Shown: in pieces, positions 14,634 through 23,650 of the stretch
How positions within the stretch are numbered: position 1 is the stretch's first letter
Layout of the letters: each line of letters begins with the position of its first letter
Assembly: GCF_029277445.1 (NCBI RefSeq)
Contig: NZ_CP119566.1
Coordinates: 2,296,001 to 2,360,000, forward strand
Direction: 5' to 3'
From: Pararhizobium qamdonense
GTDB taxonomy: Bacteria; Pseudomonadota; Alphaproteobacteria; Rhizobiales; Rhizobiaceae
DNA length: 64,000 nucleotides
Program-made: the position numbers and the translations under genes
Notes under the pieces: generated by a model
What the model saw: only the letters and a program-made list of their open reading frames with translations
What the model was told of the DNA's origin: nothing
Databases searched by the model: none

Positions 14634-16415
14634 ATGGCGCTCACCACAGATTTTGCAGGCATAGAGCCCAGCCGTAAAGCGGCCGAGCACGGCCAGGATT
14701 ATTCGCGCTACCGCATCGTCCCCGCGCGCCATCCCGGCCGCCTGGCCGGCACGATATTTGCGGGCCTGGTCATTGCAGTGGTCCTTTATTCGACCTTCAC
14801 CAACCCGCGCTGGGGCTGGAATGTCTTTGCCGAATGGTTTTTTGCAGAGCCGGTTCTGGCCGGTCTTGGCCGGACATTGCTGCTCACGGTTCTCGCGACC
14901 ATATCCGGTTCGGTGCTCGGCACGGCGCTCGCCTTGGCGCGGGTGTCGAAATCGCCGCTTCTGTCGGGTGTCTCCTGGGGATATGTCTGGCTGCTGCGCT
15001 CCATTCCGCTGATCGTGCTGCTGCTCATTCTCAACAATCTCGGCTATCTCTACGAGACGATCCGCATCGCCGAACCGTTCACCGGCACGGTTCTCCTCGA
15101 TTATCCGACGATGCAGCTGCTGACCCCGTTTGCCGCCGCTTTCCTCGGGCTGACGCTCAATCAATCCGCGTTCTTTTCCGAAATCGTCCGTGGGGGTATC
15201 CTGTCGGTGGATCAGGGGCAGCTCGAGGCGGCCGCCGCCCTTGGCCTGCCGCGCCGCCGCCAGGTGTTCCGCATCGTCCTGCCGCAGGCCATGCGCTCGA
15301 TCCTGCCAACCGGCTTCAACGAGATCATCGGCCTGGCAAAAAGCACCTCCATGGTCTACGTGCTGGCGCTGCCTGAGCTTTTCTACACGGTCCAGGTCAT
15401 CTACCGCCGCAATCTGGAGGTCGTGCCGCTGCTGATGGTGGCGACGGCCTGGTATCTGGTGATCATGACCGTGCTGTCGATCGCCCAATATTATATCGAG
15501 CGCTATTATTCCAAGGGTGCGGTACGCAATCCCGTGCCGTTGCCCTTCGCGGGTTTGCTCGCTAGGTTCCGCCAGCCGGCACAGCGGCAGACGGCGGCTC
15601 ACGGGACACAGGCTGCGCGCAAAACCGGGTTTCGCGATGCGCCGCTGCTGCGGGCCGGCGCCACGGTGCGAATTCACGGCATTTCCAAGAGTTTTGGCGC
15701 GCTGAAAGTTCTGGATGGGGTCGATCTGACCCTTCCGGCAGGCAGTGTCACGGCCATTCTCGGGCCCTCCGGTTCCGGCAAATCGACCTTGCTGCGGGCG
15801 ATCAATCATCTTGAGCGCGTCGATAGCGGCTTCATCTCGGTTGACGGCGAACTCGTCGGTTACCGCCAGAAGGACGAGACGCTCTATGAACTGAAGGAAA
15901 AGGACATCCTGAAACGCCGCGCCGATATCGGCATGGTGTTCCAGAACTTCAATCTCTTTCCGCATCTGACCGTTTTGGAAAACCTGATCGAGGCGCCGAT
16001 GCAGGTCCGGGGGACGGACCGCGCCGAGGCCGTCGAGCTGGCGCGGGAACTTCTCGCCCGCGTCGGCTTGACGGACAAGATCGATGCCTATCCCCGCCAG
16101 CTCTCGGGCGGCCAGCAGCAGCGTGTTGCCATCGCAAGGGCGTTGGCGCTGAAGCCGAAGGTGCTGCTGTTCGATGAGCCGACCTCGGCGCTGGATCCGG
16201 AACTGGTGGGCGAGGTGCTGGATGTGATCAAGGAGCTGGCACGCACCGGCACGACGCTGGTGATCGTCACCCATGAAACCGGGTTCGCCCGTGAAGTCGC
16301 CGATACGGTTGTGTTCATGGAGGAGGGGCAGATCCTGGAAGTGGGACCGCCCGCCCGCATCTTCAGCCAGGCGACCCATCCGCGCACCCGCGAGTTCCTC
16401 GCAAAAGTTCTCTAG
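14634..16415 (+). CDS. Amino-acid ABC transporter, fused permease and ATPase
   Basis: 593 aa single chain. Residues 1-310 are a HisM/GlnP-type permease with about five membrane segments and the [22 protein letters not shown] cytoplasmic loop, which contacts the ATPase. After a linker rich in Arg and Gln (~310-340) comes a HisP/GlnQ-type ATPase: Walker [10 protein letters not shown] (~376-384), Q-loop [15 protein letters not shown], signature LSGGQQQR (~490) and Walker [14 protein letters not shown]. It imports polar amino acids or cystine-type substrates with the binding proteins encoded next. Usually these two parts are separate proteins, so the fusion is notable though known in this transporter class. 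Inner membrane. Confidence 0.92.
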   Translation: MALTTDFAGIEPSRKAAEHGQDYSRYRIVPARHPGRLAGTIFAGLVIAVVLYSTFTNPRWGWNVFAEWFFAEPVLAGLGRTLLLTVLATISGSVLGTALALARVSKSPLLSGVSWGYVWLLRSIPLIVLLLILNNLGYLYETIRIAEPFTGTVLLDYPTMQLLTPFAAAFLGLTLNQSAFFSEIVRGGILSVDQGQLEAAAALGLPRRRQVFRIVLPQAMRSILPTGFNEIIGLAKSTSMVYVLALPELFYTVQVIYRRNLEVVPLLMVATAWYLVIMTVLSIAQYYIERYYSKGAVRNPVPLPFAGLLARFRQPAQRQTAAHGTQAARKTGFRDAPLLRAGATVRIHGISKSFGALKVLDGVDLTLPAGSVTAILGPSGSGKSTLLRAINHLERVDSGFISVDGELVGYRQKDETLYELKEKDILKRRADIGMVFQNFNLFPHLTVLENLIEAPMQVRGTDRAEAVELARELLARVGLTDKIDAYPRQLSGGQQQRVAIARALALKPKVLLFDEPTSALDPELVGEVLDVIKELARTGTTLVIVTHETGFAREVADTVVFMEEGQILEVGPPARIFSQATHPRTREFLAKVL

Positions 16416-16490
16416 AAATTTCCGGCCACTCTGAGCGGACGGGATGGGACTGACAGTCAATACAGCCATAAGATGAAACGGAGACGGGAA

Positions 16491-17435
16491 ATGACATTTT
16501 TACAGAGTGCTAAACGACTGATGGCAGGCGCGGTGACTGTTGCGGCATTGGGGCTTGGCTCCGCGCAGGCAGCAGATACGTTTGATCTCAGCCCCGAGCA
16601 GCCCAACCGGCTTCGGGTGGAGAAGAACGAGAAGCGCATCGAGCAGGTGAAAGACTTCAAATTCGTCGCAGACGGCGTTTTCACGGTCGGCATCAGCACC
16701 AGCGGCAATCTTCCGCTGCATGATTATGCGTCCGATTCCAAAACCGTCATCGGCTACGACGTCGATTTCGCGCAGGTTCTGGCCGACAGCCTGGGGCGCA
16801 AGCTCGAACTGGTCTCCGTCGCCTGGGCCGATTGGCCGCTCGGCCTCACATCCGGCAAGTTCGATGCGGTGATCTCGAATGTGACGGTGACCGAAGAGCG
16901 CAAGCTGAAATTCGACTTCTCTACCTATCGCAAGGATGAGCTCGGCTTCTACGTCAAGGCCGACAGCGCCATCAGCGCGATCAAGGAACCGAAGGATATT
17001 GCCGGGCTGCGGGTGATCACCGACGCTGGAACCAACCAGGAAAAGATCCTTCTGGAATGGGACCGCCAGAACGTAGCGGCCGGCCTGAAGCCGGTCGAGG
17101 TGCAGTATTACGACGATGATGCCGTCCGCAATCTGGCCGTCCAGTCCGGCAGGGCCGATGTCGTTCTTAGCGTCAACGCAACCCAGGCCTATGCGGCCGC
17201 GCTGAAAGGCGAGACCAAGCTGGTCGGCACCCTCAGCGGCGGTTGGCCCATCACTGCGGAAATCGCCGTGACCACGCGAAAAGACAGCGGTCTGGCGGCT
17301 CCGCTCACGGATGTCATCAACGACCTGATCGCCAGCGGTGCCTATCGCAAGGTTCTCGACACCTGGAGCCTTGCTTCGGAATCGATCGACGAAGCCAAGA
17401 CCAATCCTCCGGGCCTGCCGAAAAGCGGCTCGTAA
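16491..17435 (+). CDS. Periplasmic amino-acid binding protein (TcyJ/K-type), copy 1
   Basis: 314 aa. Residues 1-27 (MTFLQSAKRLMAGAVTVA, ending in GSAQA) are a Sec signal peptide. The start is ATG 16491 because GGAGACGGG lies just upstream; ATG 16473 is less likely. The SBP_bac_3 fold is visible: TVGISTSGNLPLHDY, IGYDVDFAQVLADSLGR, FDAVISNVTVTEERK and LRVITDAGTNQEKIL. It delivers a polar amino acid, here probably an S-substituted cysteine or cystine, to the fused permease-ATPase encoded 75 nt upstream. A strong hairpin follows its stop. The next gene is a paralogue (same DLSPxQPxRxRxEKN start). Confidence 0.9.
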   Translation: MTFLQSAKRLMAGAVTVAALGLGSAQAADTFDLSPEQPNRLRVEKNEKRIEQVKDFKFVADGVFTVGISTSGNLPLHDYASDSKTVIGYDVDFAQVLADSLGRKLELVSVAWADWPLGLTSGKFDAVISNVTVTEERKLKFDFSTYRKDELGFYVKADSAISAIKEPKDIAGLRVITDAGTNQEKILLEWDRQNVAAGLKPVEVQYYDDDAVRNLAVQSGRADVVLSVNATQAYAAALKGETKLVGTLSGGWPITAEIAVTTRKDSGLAAPLTDVINDLIASGAYRKVLDTWSLASESIDEAKTNPPGLPKSGS

Positions 17436-17444
17436 TCTGCAAAC

Positions 17445-17486
17445 GCCGGGCCGGTATCGTTTGGAGATACCGGCCCGGCATATTTT
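17445..17486 (+). terminator. Strong stem-loop between the two binding-protein genes
   Basis: Arms 17445-17458 (GCCGGGCCGGTATC) and 17466-17479 (GATACCGGCCCGGC) form a perfect 14-bp stem with a 7-nt loop, followed by ATATTTTT. It is a partial Rho-independent terminator or an mRNA-stabilising hairpin, and should make the first binding protein more abundant than the genes after it. Confidence 0.8.
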
Positions 17487-17508
17487 TCTGATGAATATGG
17501 AGACCGGG

Positions 17509-18450
17509 ATGATGGCTGGTACATACACCTTACGTAACGTGACGATCGGCGCTTTGCTCACGCTTCTCAGCCTGTCCGGCATCGCTGGGGCGCAAGAGGT
17601 GTTCGATCTCAGCCCCGGACAGCCCGCCCGCGTCCGGGCGGAGAAGAATGACGCAGCCATTGCAGCCATCGCAAAGGATTTCACATTCGTTTCGCCCGGC
17701 AAGTTCACAGTCGCGGTCAGCCCCGGCGGGCCGCCGCTTGCGACTTATGCGACGGATGCAAAAACAGTCGTCGGAGCCGACCCGGATTACGCCTCTGCCA
17801 TTGCCGACAGTCTGGCGCTGGAACTGGAACTGGTACCGGTCGCCTGGATCGATTGGCCGCTCGGCCTGGTATCGGGCAAATATGATGCCGTCATTTCCAA
17901 TGTCGGGGTCACCGAACAGCGCAAGGAGAAATTCGATTTTTCCACGTACCGGCAGGGGCTGCACGGCTTTTTCGTCAAGTCGGATAGCGCTATCGGTGCG
18001 ATTCAAGAGCCGAAGGACACGGCCGGCCTGCGCATCATCGTCGGTGCCGGCACCAATCAGGAGCGCATTCTGCTCCGCTGGAATGACGATAATATCGCTG
18101 CCGGGCTGAAACCGCTGGAGCTGCAATATTACGACGACGATGCGGCCGGCCTGCTTGCGCTGGCATCGGGCCGGGCCGACGTCATCGTCCAGCCGCATGC
18201 GCAGCTCGTCTATATCGCCGCGCGCGATCACACGATCAAGCGGGTGGGTACCTTGAGTGCCGGCTGGCCCGACCGTTCCGACGTGGCGATCACCACGAGG
18301 AAGGGCAGTGGGCTGGCGGACGCTCTGACGGTTGCCACCAACGGGCTGATCGAAAGCGGCGTCTATGCCAAAATTCTCGATCATTGGCATCTGAGCGAGG
18401 AAGCGCTGCCGAAATCGGAAACCAATCCGCCCGGCCTGCCGAAATCCTGA
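17509..18450 (+). CDS. Periplasmic amino-acid binding protein (TcyJ/K-type), copy 2
   Basis: 313 aa from ATG 17509 (GGAG 6 nt upstream); ATG 17491 and 17497 are alternatives. A signal peptide of ~26 residues ends in GIAGAQ. The mature protein is a diverged paralogue of the previous one: both begin DLSP-QPxRVRxEKN and share YDAVISN-VTEQRKEKFDFSTY and the end KSETNPPGLPKS. The ligand-contact segments differ (FFVKSDSAIGAIQEP against FYVKADSAISAIKEP), so the two may serve related but different ligands through one transporter. B. subtilis also has two (TcyJ, TcyK) in its matching operon. Confidence 0.9.
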   Translation: MMAGTYTLRNVTIGALLTLLSLSGIAGAQEVFDLSPGQPARVRAEKNDAAIAAIAKDFTFVSPGKFTVAVSPGGPPLATYATDAKTVVGADPDYASAIADSLALELELVPVAWIDWPLGLVSGKYDAVISNVGVTEQRKEKFDFSTYRQGLHGFFVKSDSAIGAIQEPKDTAGLRIIVGAGTNQERILLRWNDDNIAAGLKPLELQYYDDDAAGLLALASGRADVIVQPHAQLVYIAARDHTIKRVGTLSAGWPDRSDVAITTRKGSGLADALTVATNGLIESGVYAKILDHWHLSEEALPKSETNPPGLPKS

Positions 18451-18477
18451 CGCCAAGACTTGAAGGAAGACGACACG

Positions 18478-19512
18478 ATGAGCCGCATCGCCATCAACCA
18501 TATCGGCTTTCTGACGCCGGGCAATTATCCCGCCGCAGACCCGCTGTCCGGATTGGAAAAGACGCTGGATCTTCTCGAATATGGCGAAGCGCTGGGTTTC
18601 CAGAGCGCCTGGGCCCGCCAGCGGCATCTGGAGCCGGGCATCTCGTCGGCGACGGCGTTTCTGGCGGCGGCCACCCAGCGCACCCGCCGCATCGAACTCG
18701 GCACGGCTGTCATCCCGATCGGCTATGAAAGCCCCTACAGGCTTGCCGAAGACCTGTCGACGGTTGATGTCCTGTCGCGCGGACGGCTGAATGTCGGCTT
18801 GAGCGCCGGCCGGCCGCTGCATGCCGATCTGATCGCGCCGCTGGTCTTTGACGGCGATTGGGAGACCTATGATTTTTCGCATGAGCGGGTTCTGCGCTTC
18901 GTCGAGAACCTGAAGAGCAATCCGGTCGGCGACGAGACGACCCTTATCAAAACACCGTTCGGGCCGCAGCGGCCGCGGCTGCAGCCGCATGCGAAGGGGC
19001 TGACGGATCGCATCTGGTATGGCGGCGGGTCGCTGCGCTCTGCCCGTTGGGCCGGGCAGAATGGTTTCAACCTCCTGATCGGCAATGTCACCACCGGGGA
19101 GGAGACGGACGATTTCTTTGTGGCGCAGGCGCGGCAGCTGTCGGCTTACCGGGAGGCTGGCGGAGGGGGCAGGCGCGTCGGTCTCGGGCGGGTCATCGTG
19201 CCCACCGATAGCGCCGACGCACAGACGCGCAAACGCTATCGCGACTATGCGGCGGGGCGAAACGAGCGGACGCTGACGCCGCAGGGCGAGCGCCGTACAC
19301 TCTACGCCCGCGACATCGTCGGCACTTCCTCTGAAATTCTGGAACGTCTGTTCACCGACCCGATCCTGCCGCATGTCAGCGAAATCAGGCTTGAGCTGCC
19401 CTATGAATTCGAGGACGCGCACTATCGCCAGATCATCCACGACTTCATGACGCTCATTGCCCCACAGCTTGGCTGGATCAACGGCAAAGACCGGCAAAAA
19501 CGAACGGCCTGA
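18478..19512 (+). CDS. LLM flavin-dependent oxidoreductase, third monooxygenase
   Basis: 344 aa from ATG 18478 (GAAGGAAGAC upstream). Bacterial-luciferase-type fold: INHIGFLTPGNY at the start, then FQSAWARQRHLEPGISS, RRIELGTAVIPIGYESPYRL, and GRLNVGLSAGRP, which is the usual phosphate-binding region. It belongs to a different branch from the other two monooxygenases in the operon. No match in the B. subtilis salvage operon comes to mind. It could handle another S-substituent or a downstream fragment. A reduced-flavin supply from outside the cluster is needed. Confidence 0.8.
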   Translation: MSRIAINHIGFLTPGNYPAADPLSGLEKTLDLLEYGEALGFQSAWARQRHLEPGISSATAFLAAATQRTRRIELGTAVIPIGYESPYRLAEDLSTVDVLSRGRLNVGLSAGRPLHADLIAPLVFDGDWETYDFSHERVLRFVENLKSNPVGDETTLIKTPFGPQRPRLQPHAKGLTDRIWYGGGSLRSARWAGQNGFNLLIGNVTTGEETDDFFVAQARQLSAYREAGGGGRRVGLGRVIVPTDSADAQTRKRYRDYAAGRNERTLTPQGERRTLYARDIVGTSSEILERLFTDPILPHVSEIRLELPYEFEDAHYRQIIHDFMTLIAPQLGWINGKDRQKRTA

Positions 19513-19554
19513 TAAGGCTATCTTTCCATCCCGACAGCGCAGGAATGACAGGCA

Positions 19555-20151
19555 TTGACCAGAATCGTTGAATATTTCTTCTCCATCGGATCGCCTTGGT
19601 CCTATATCGGCTTTGACGCCTTCGTCGAACTTGCGGCAAAGAACGGTGTCGAGATCAAACCCTATCTGACAACCGTCGTCGAAGAGAATGGCGGGATCTT
19701 TTCGCGCAACCGGCCGCAGGCCCGGCGCAGCTATTGGACGCGCGATCTGAAGCGCTGGGCGCGTGTGCGCGGCAAGGAACTGATCCTGGAAAACCGGCCG
19801 GAACTCAGCGATCCCGCACCCGCATCGCTGATCATCATCGCTGCCTATCTCGACGGCCAGGACTGGATTGGCCTGACCCGCGCCCTGCAGCAGGCCTTCT
19901 GGAGCGAGGCGAAGGATATCGGCCAGCCGCAGGTGCGCCAGGCCATCGCCGATGCGGCCGGATTTGACGGCGCCGCCCTGTTGAAACGCCAGGCCGATGA
20001 CGATGTGCGCGCCAAATGGGCGGCCGACCGGGACCATGCCGTGGAGACCGGCGTCTTCGGGTTCCCGACATTCCTCTATGACAGCGAGATTTACTGGGGC
20101 CAGGACAATCTGCCATTCCTGGAACGCCATGTTTCCGGCGACAGGCCTTAG
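19555..20151 (+). CDS. DsbA-fold protein, 2-hydroxychromene-2-carboxylate isomerase-like
   Basis: 198 aa, begins at TTG 19555 (AGGA 10 nt upstream; the nearby ATG is out of frame). The thioredoxin/DsbA-like fold of the HCCA isomerase/GST-kappa family is recognisable: VEYFFSIGSPWSYIGFDAF at the start, with Ser in place of the CxxC, an all-helical insert with LTRALQQAFWSEAKDIGQ, and GVFGFPTFLYDSEIYWGQDNLPFLE at the end. Such enzymes are glutathione-dependent isomerases or transferases. In this operon it may act on a thiol or sulfoxide intermediate with glutathione (inference). Its stop codon lies inside a long hairpin. Confidence 0.8.
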   Translation: MTRIVEYFFSIGSPWSYIGFDAFVELAAKNGVEIKPYLTTVVEENGGIFSRNRPQARRSYWTRDLKRWARVRGKELILENRPELSDPAPASLIIIAAYLDGQDWIGLTRALQQAFWSEAKDIGQPQVRQAIADAAGFDGAALLKRQADDDVRAKWAADRDHAVETGVFGFPTFLYDSEIYWGQDNLPFLERHVSGDRP

Positions 20152-20208
20152 AGCCTCGTACGATCAATGAGGCAACAGAATGCGCCTCATTGATCGTACG
20201 AGGCTCTA
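20149..20208. repeat. 25-bp perfect hairpin overlapping a stop codon
   Basis: Left arm 20149-20173 starts TAGAGCCTCGTACGATC; right arm 20184-20208 is its exact reverse complement; the loop is 10 nt. The first three bases are the TAG stop of the isomerase-like gene. There is no U-run. It may act as a terminator or a processing and stability element, or be a short palindromic mobile repeat that supplied the stop codon. Confidence 0.85.
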
Positions 20209-20320
20209 GGCTTGCAGGTGCATCTGGACTGAGTGAAAATTACCGCGCCGATGACCGGCCGGAGATTGCCGGAACCATATGGCCGTCGCCGGGACCGCCA
20301 CCAAAGACATGCAGGACACC

Positions 20321-21511
20321 ATGAGCGATAACGACAGCACGCCAAAGACGACCGGCCCCAACACGCAGCTGGTCCGGGCGGGGCATGACCCCTTCGATTA
20401 TCACGGTTTCATCAATCCCCCCGTGGTGCGGGCATCGACCGTGCTGTTTCCCACTGCGCATGCCATGGAAACGCATAGCCAGAAATACACCTATGCGACG
20501 CGGGGCACGCCGACGACCGATGCGCTTTGCCAGGCGGTCAACGAACTGGAGGGTGCCGCCGGAACCATTATCGTGCCGTCCGGGCTTGCCGCCGTCACGC
20601 TGCCGTTTCTGGCCTATCTCACGCCGGGCGATCACGCTCTGATCGTTGATTCCGTCTACGGCAACGTCCGGCATTTCTGCGATACGATGCTCAAGCGTTT
20701 CGGCGTCGAGGTCGAATATTATCATCCGTTGATCGGTGCAGGCATCGAAAAGCTGCTTCGCCCGAACACCAGGCTCGTGCATCTGGAAGCGCCGGGCTCC
20801 AATACATTCGAGATGCAGGACGTTCCGGCGATCGCCGCTGCCGCGCACCGTCAGGGCGCTGTGGTGACGATGGACAATACCTGGGCGACGCCGCTGTTTT
20901 TCCGGCCGCTCGATTTCGGCGTCGATATCTCCATTCAGGCCTCGACCAAATATCCGGCGGGCCATGCCGATATCCTGCTCGGAACCGTTTCGGCCAATGC
21001 CGAGCACTGGCGGCGTCTGCGGCAAACCAATGGCGCGCTCGGCATCTGCGGCGCTGCTGATGATGCCTATCAGGTCCTGCGCGGACTGCGCACGATGGGG
21101 GTAAGGCTGGAGCGTCACCAGGAAAGCGCGGTGGAGATCGCAGAATGGCTGGAGGGCAGGGAGGAGGTGGCGCGCGTTCTCAGTCCGGTCCTTTCAAGTT
21201 TTCCCGGCCACGCGATCTGGAAACGCGATTTCAAAGGCGCAAGCGGCGTGTTTTCCTTCGTGCTTTCAGTCTCAAACCCGCAGGACTTCAAGCGAAAGGC
21301 GCAGGCATTCCTCGACGCACTCTCGCTTTTCGGGCTTGGATATTCGTGGGGTGGTTTTGCCAGCCTGGCGCTGCATGTTGATCTCAGCGAGCGTCAGATT
21401 CTCGAAGCCCCCAAAGAAGGTCCGGTTCTGCGGATTCACATCGGGCTTGAGGATGTGGCCGACCTCAAGGCTGATCTGGACAAAGGTTTTGCCGCCGCTC
21501 GGGCGATCTGA
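20321..21511 (+). CDS. metC: Cystathionine beta-lyase-type PLP enzyme
   Basis: 396 aa from ATG 20321; ATG 20279 and 20309 are alternatives with poorer sites. Cys/Met-metabolism PLP family: TQLVRAGHDPFDYHGFINPPVV, YATRGTPTTDAL, SGLAAVTLPFLAYLTPGDH, TMDNTWATPLFFRPLDFGVDISIQASTKYPAGH (split here; Lys of STKY is the PLP lysine) and WGGFASLALH. It splits C-S bonds of cystathionine or S-substituted cysteines to give a thiol, pyruvate and ammonia, or makes related exchanges. As the last gene of the sulfur operon it may cleave a cysteine conjugate. The gene name is used by family; the true substrate may not be cystathionine. Confidence 0.85.
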   Translation: MSDNDSTPKTTGPNTQLVRAGHDPFDYHGFINPPVVRASTVLFPTAHAMETHSQKYTYATRGTPTTDALCQAVNELEGAAGTIIVPSGLAAVTLPFLAYLTPGDHALIVDSVYGNVRHFCDTMLKRFGVEVEYYHPLIGAGIEKLLRPNTRLVHLEAPGSNTFEMQDVPAIAAAAHRQGAVVTMDNTWATPLFFRPLDFGVDISIQASTKYPAGHADILLGTVSANAEHWRRLRQTNGALGICGAADDAYQVLRGLRTMGVRLERHQESAVEIAEWLEGREEVARVLSPVLSSFPGHAIWKRDFKGASGVFSFVLSVSNPQDFKRKAQAFLDALSLFGLGYSWGGFASLALHVDLSERQILEAPKEGPVLRIHIGLEDVADLKADLDKGFAAARAI

Positions 21512-21570
21512 TTCCGTATCATTGCTCAACTCCTCGCGTGACCTGGGATTTGGCCCCGGCCGCACTGGCC

Positions 21571-21604
21571 GCAGACTGTCCTGATCCCGGGCAGTCTGCT
21601 TTTC
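21571..21604 (+). terminator. Intrinsic terminator after metC-like gene
   Basis: GCAGACTG at 21571-21578 pairs with CAGTCTGC at 21592-21599, followed by TTTTCC. It ends the sulfur operon 60 nt past the metC-like stop. Confidence 0.75.
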
Positions 21605-21835
21605 CTTCCCCACGATCCCGTCCCCGGCGACGGTGCAATTTCGCCTGTCGCGCGCATCGTGTGAATAAAAGCTTCATTCTTTAGACAAGTTTTCTTCAGG
21701 ATGCTTGTTGTTCCCGGCGAACTGGCTAAAAGGGGCGGACCAAACCCAGGAGCGCAGGTCCGCAGGGACGATTGCGCCGATTTCCGTATCCGGCTGTTCG
21801 CTTTGCGTTTGAACGCCGATGAAGGACCCGACATC
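21605..21835. other. Upstream region of ABC exporter
   Basis: About 230 bp after the terminator. The reading frame is open in frame with the exporter from 21701 but contains no better start with a ribosome site. The promoter of the exporter is expected here; no motif stands out. Confidence 0.4.
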
Positions 21836-23557
21836 ATGCGCGATCTCGTCGCTCGCTTCTTTTCCTATTACCGGCCGCACCGGCGTCTTTTCATCCTGGA
21901 TTTTTCCTGCGCGGTGACATCAGGCCTGCTGGAACTGGGCTTTCCCATCGCGGTCAAGCTGTTCATCGACGTGCTTTTGCCGACTGGGCAGTGGGGTTAT
22001 GTGACGGCGGCTTCGGCAGGGCTGATGGTGATCTACCTGATCAATGGCGGGCTGATGGCTATCGTCACCTATTGGGGACACATGCTCGGGATCAACATCG
22101 AGACCGAGATGCGGCGCAAGGCGTTCGATCATCTGCAGAAACTGTCCTTCGGCTATTTCGACAACCAGAAAACCGGCCATCTCGTCGCCCGTCTGACCAA
22201 GGATCTGGAGGAGATCGGCGAGGTTGCCCATCATGGCCCGGAAGATGTGTTCATTGCGATCATGACGCTGATCGGGGCCTTCCTCCTGATGTTCTCGGTC
22301 AATCCCAAGCTCGCGCTGATCACGGCGCTCGTGCTGCCGCTGACGGCGTGGCTGACCACCCGCTATGGCGGCCGCATGACGCGCAACTGGCAGGCGCTCT
22401 ACAATCGCGTCGGCGATTTCAACGCCCGCATCGAGGAAAATGTCGGCGGCATCCGTGTGGTGCAGGCTTTTGCCAATGAGGATCACGAACGCGGCCTGTT
22501 CGAGAAGGACAACCAGCGCTACCGCAAGACCAAGCTCGATGCCTACCGGATCATGGCTGTATCGACGACGCTGAGCTATCTCTCGATGCGTCTCGTCCAG
22601 ATGGTCGTGCTGGTTGCCGGCAGCTATTTCGTGCTGAGCGGCGAGCTGACGGCCGGTGGTTTTGTCGGGTTTCTGCTGTTGGTCGGCGTGTTCTTCCGCC
22701 CGGTCGACAAGATCAATTCGGTCATCGAGACCTATCCGAAGGGCATTGCCGGTTTCCGCCGTTATATCGACTTTCTCGATACCCGCCCCGACATTGCCGA
22801 CCGGCCGGGTGCCCGCGATATCTCCGGGCTGAAGGGGAATATTTCCTACAAGAAAGCCTCGTTCGGTTACCGCGAATCAAAGGCGATCGTGAAGGAATTG
22901 AGCATCGATATTCGTGCCGGCGAAACGGTGGCTTTCGTCGGTCCTTCGGGGGCGGGCAAGACGACGATCTGCGCGCTCCTGCCGCGTTTCTACGAGGTGA
23001 CGGGCGGCTCCATCAGCGTCGATGATATCGATATCCGCGACATGAGCCTGCGGTCGCTGCGCAATCATATCGGCATTGTCAGCCAGGATGTCTTTCTGTT
23101 TGCAGGCTCTTTGCGGGAAAATATCGCCTATGGAAGGCTGGATGCCAGCGAAGCGGATATTGTCGAGGCGGCCCGCAAGGCGCGGCTTGAAAGCGTGATT
23201 GCCGATCTGCCGCAGGGCCTTGATACGGTCGTTGGCGAACGTGGCGTCAAATTGTCCGGTGGTCAGAAGCAGCGGCTGGCGATTGCCCGCATCTTCCTGA
23301 AGAACCCGCCGATCCTCATCCTCGATGAAGCGACATCGGCGCTCGACACGGAAACCGAACGGGCGATCCAGCAATCCCTGGCGGAGCTATCGAAGGGGCG
23401 CACGACATTGGTTATTGCCCACCGCCTGGCGACGATCACCAAGGCCGACCGCATCCTGGTCGTCAATGAGGGGGCGATCGTCGAGGATGGCAGCCATGTT
23501 GAACTCCTAAGCCGAAACGGTCTCTACAGCCGCCTCAGCCAGATGCAGGCGGGGTAA
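21836..23557 (+). CDS. ABC exporter, fused membrane and ATPase domains (MsbA-like)
   Basis: 573 aa from ATG 21836 with GAAGGA ~10 nt upstream. Residues 1-320 are a six-helix exporter domain (ABC_membrane). The ATPase half has Walker A GPSGAGKTT (~369-377), signature LSGGQKQR (~473), Walker B LILDEATSALD and the H-loop IAHRLAT. It exports a lipid, drug or polymer across the inner membrane as a homodimer. The substrate is unknown. It stands as a single gene between the sulfur operon and an SH3 protein. Confidence 0.9.
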   Translation: MRDLVARFFSYYRPHRRLFILDFSCAVTSGLLELGFPIAVKLFIDVLLPTGQWGYVTAASAGLMVIYLINGGLMAIVTYWGHMLGINIETEMRRKAFDHLQKLSFGYFDNQKTGHLVARLTKDLEEIGEVAHHGPEDVFIAIMTLIGAFLLMFSVNPKLALITALVLPLTAWLTTRYGGRMTRNWQALYNRVGDFNARIEENVGGIRVVQAFANEDHERGLFEKDNQRYRKTKLDAYRIMAVSTTLSYLSMRLVQMVVLVAGSYFVLSGELTAGGFVGFLLLVGVFFRPVDKINSVIETYPKGIAGFRRYIDFLDTRPDIADRPGARDISGLKGNISYKKASFGYRESKAIVKELSIDIRAGETVAFVGPSGAGKTTICALLPRFYEVTGGSISVDDIDIRDMSLRSLRNHIGIVSQDVFLFAGSLRENIAYGRLDASEADIVEAARKARLESVIADLPQGLDTVVGERGVKLSGGQKQRLAIARIFLKNPPILILDEATSALDTETERAIQQSLAELSKGRTTLVIAHRLATITKADRILVVNEGAIVEDGSHVELLSRNGLYSRLSQMQAG

Positions 23558-23650
23558 TCCGTCCAGGATACATCCGCGCGTTCGGAACCTTGGCGATGGT
23601 GGGGCGTTCTGTGTCCACTGTTTTACGCCATGTTTACGAAGGAGAAGAAC

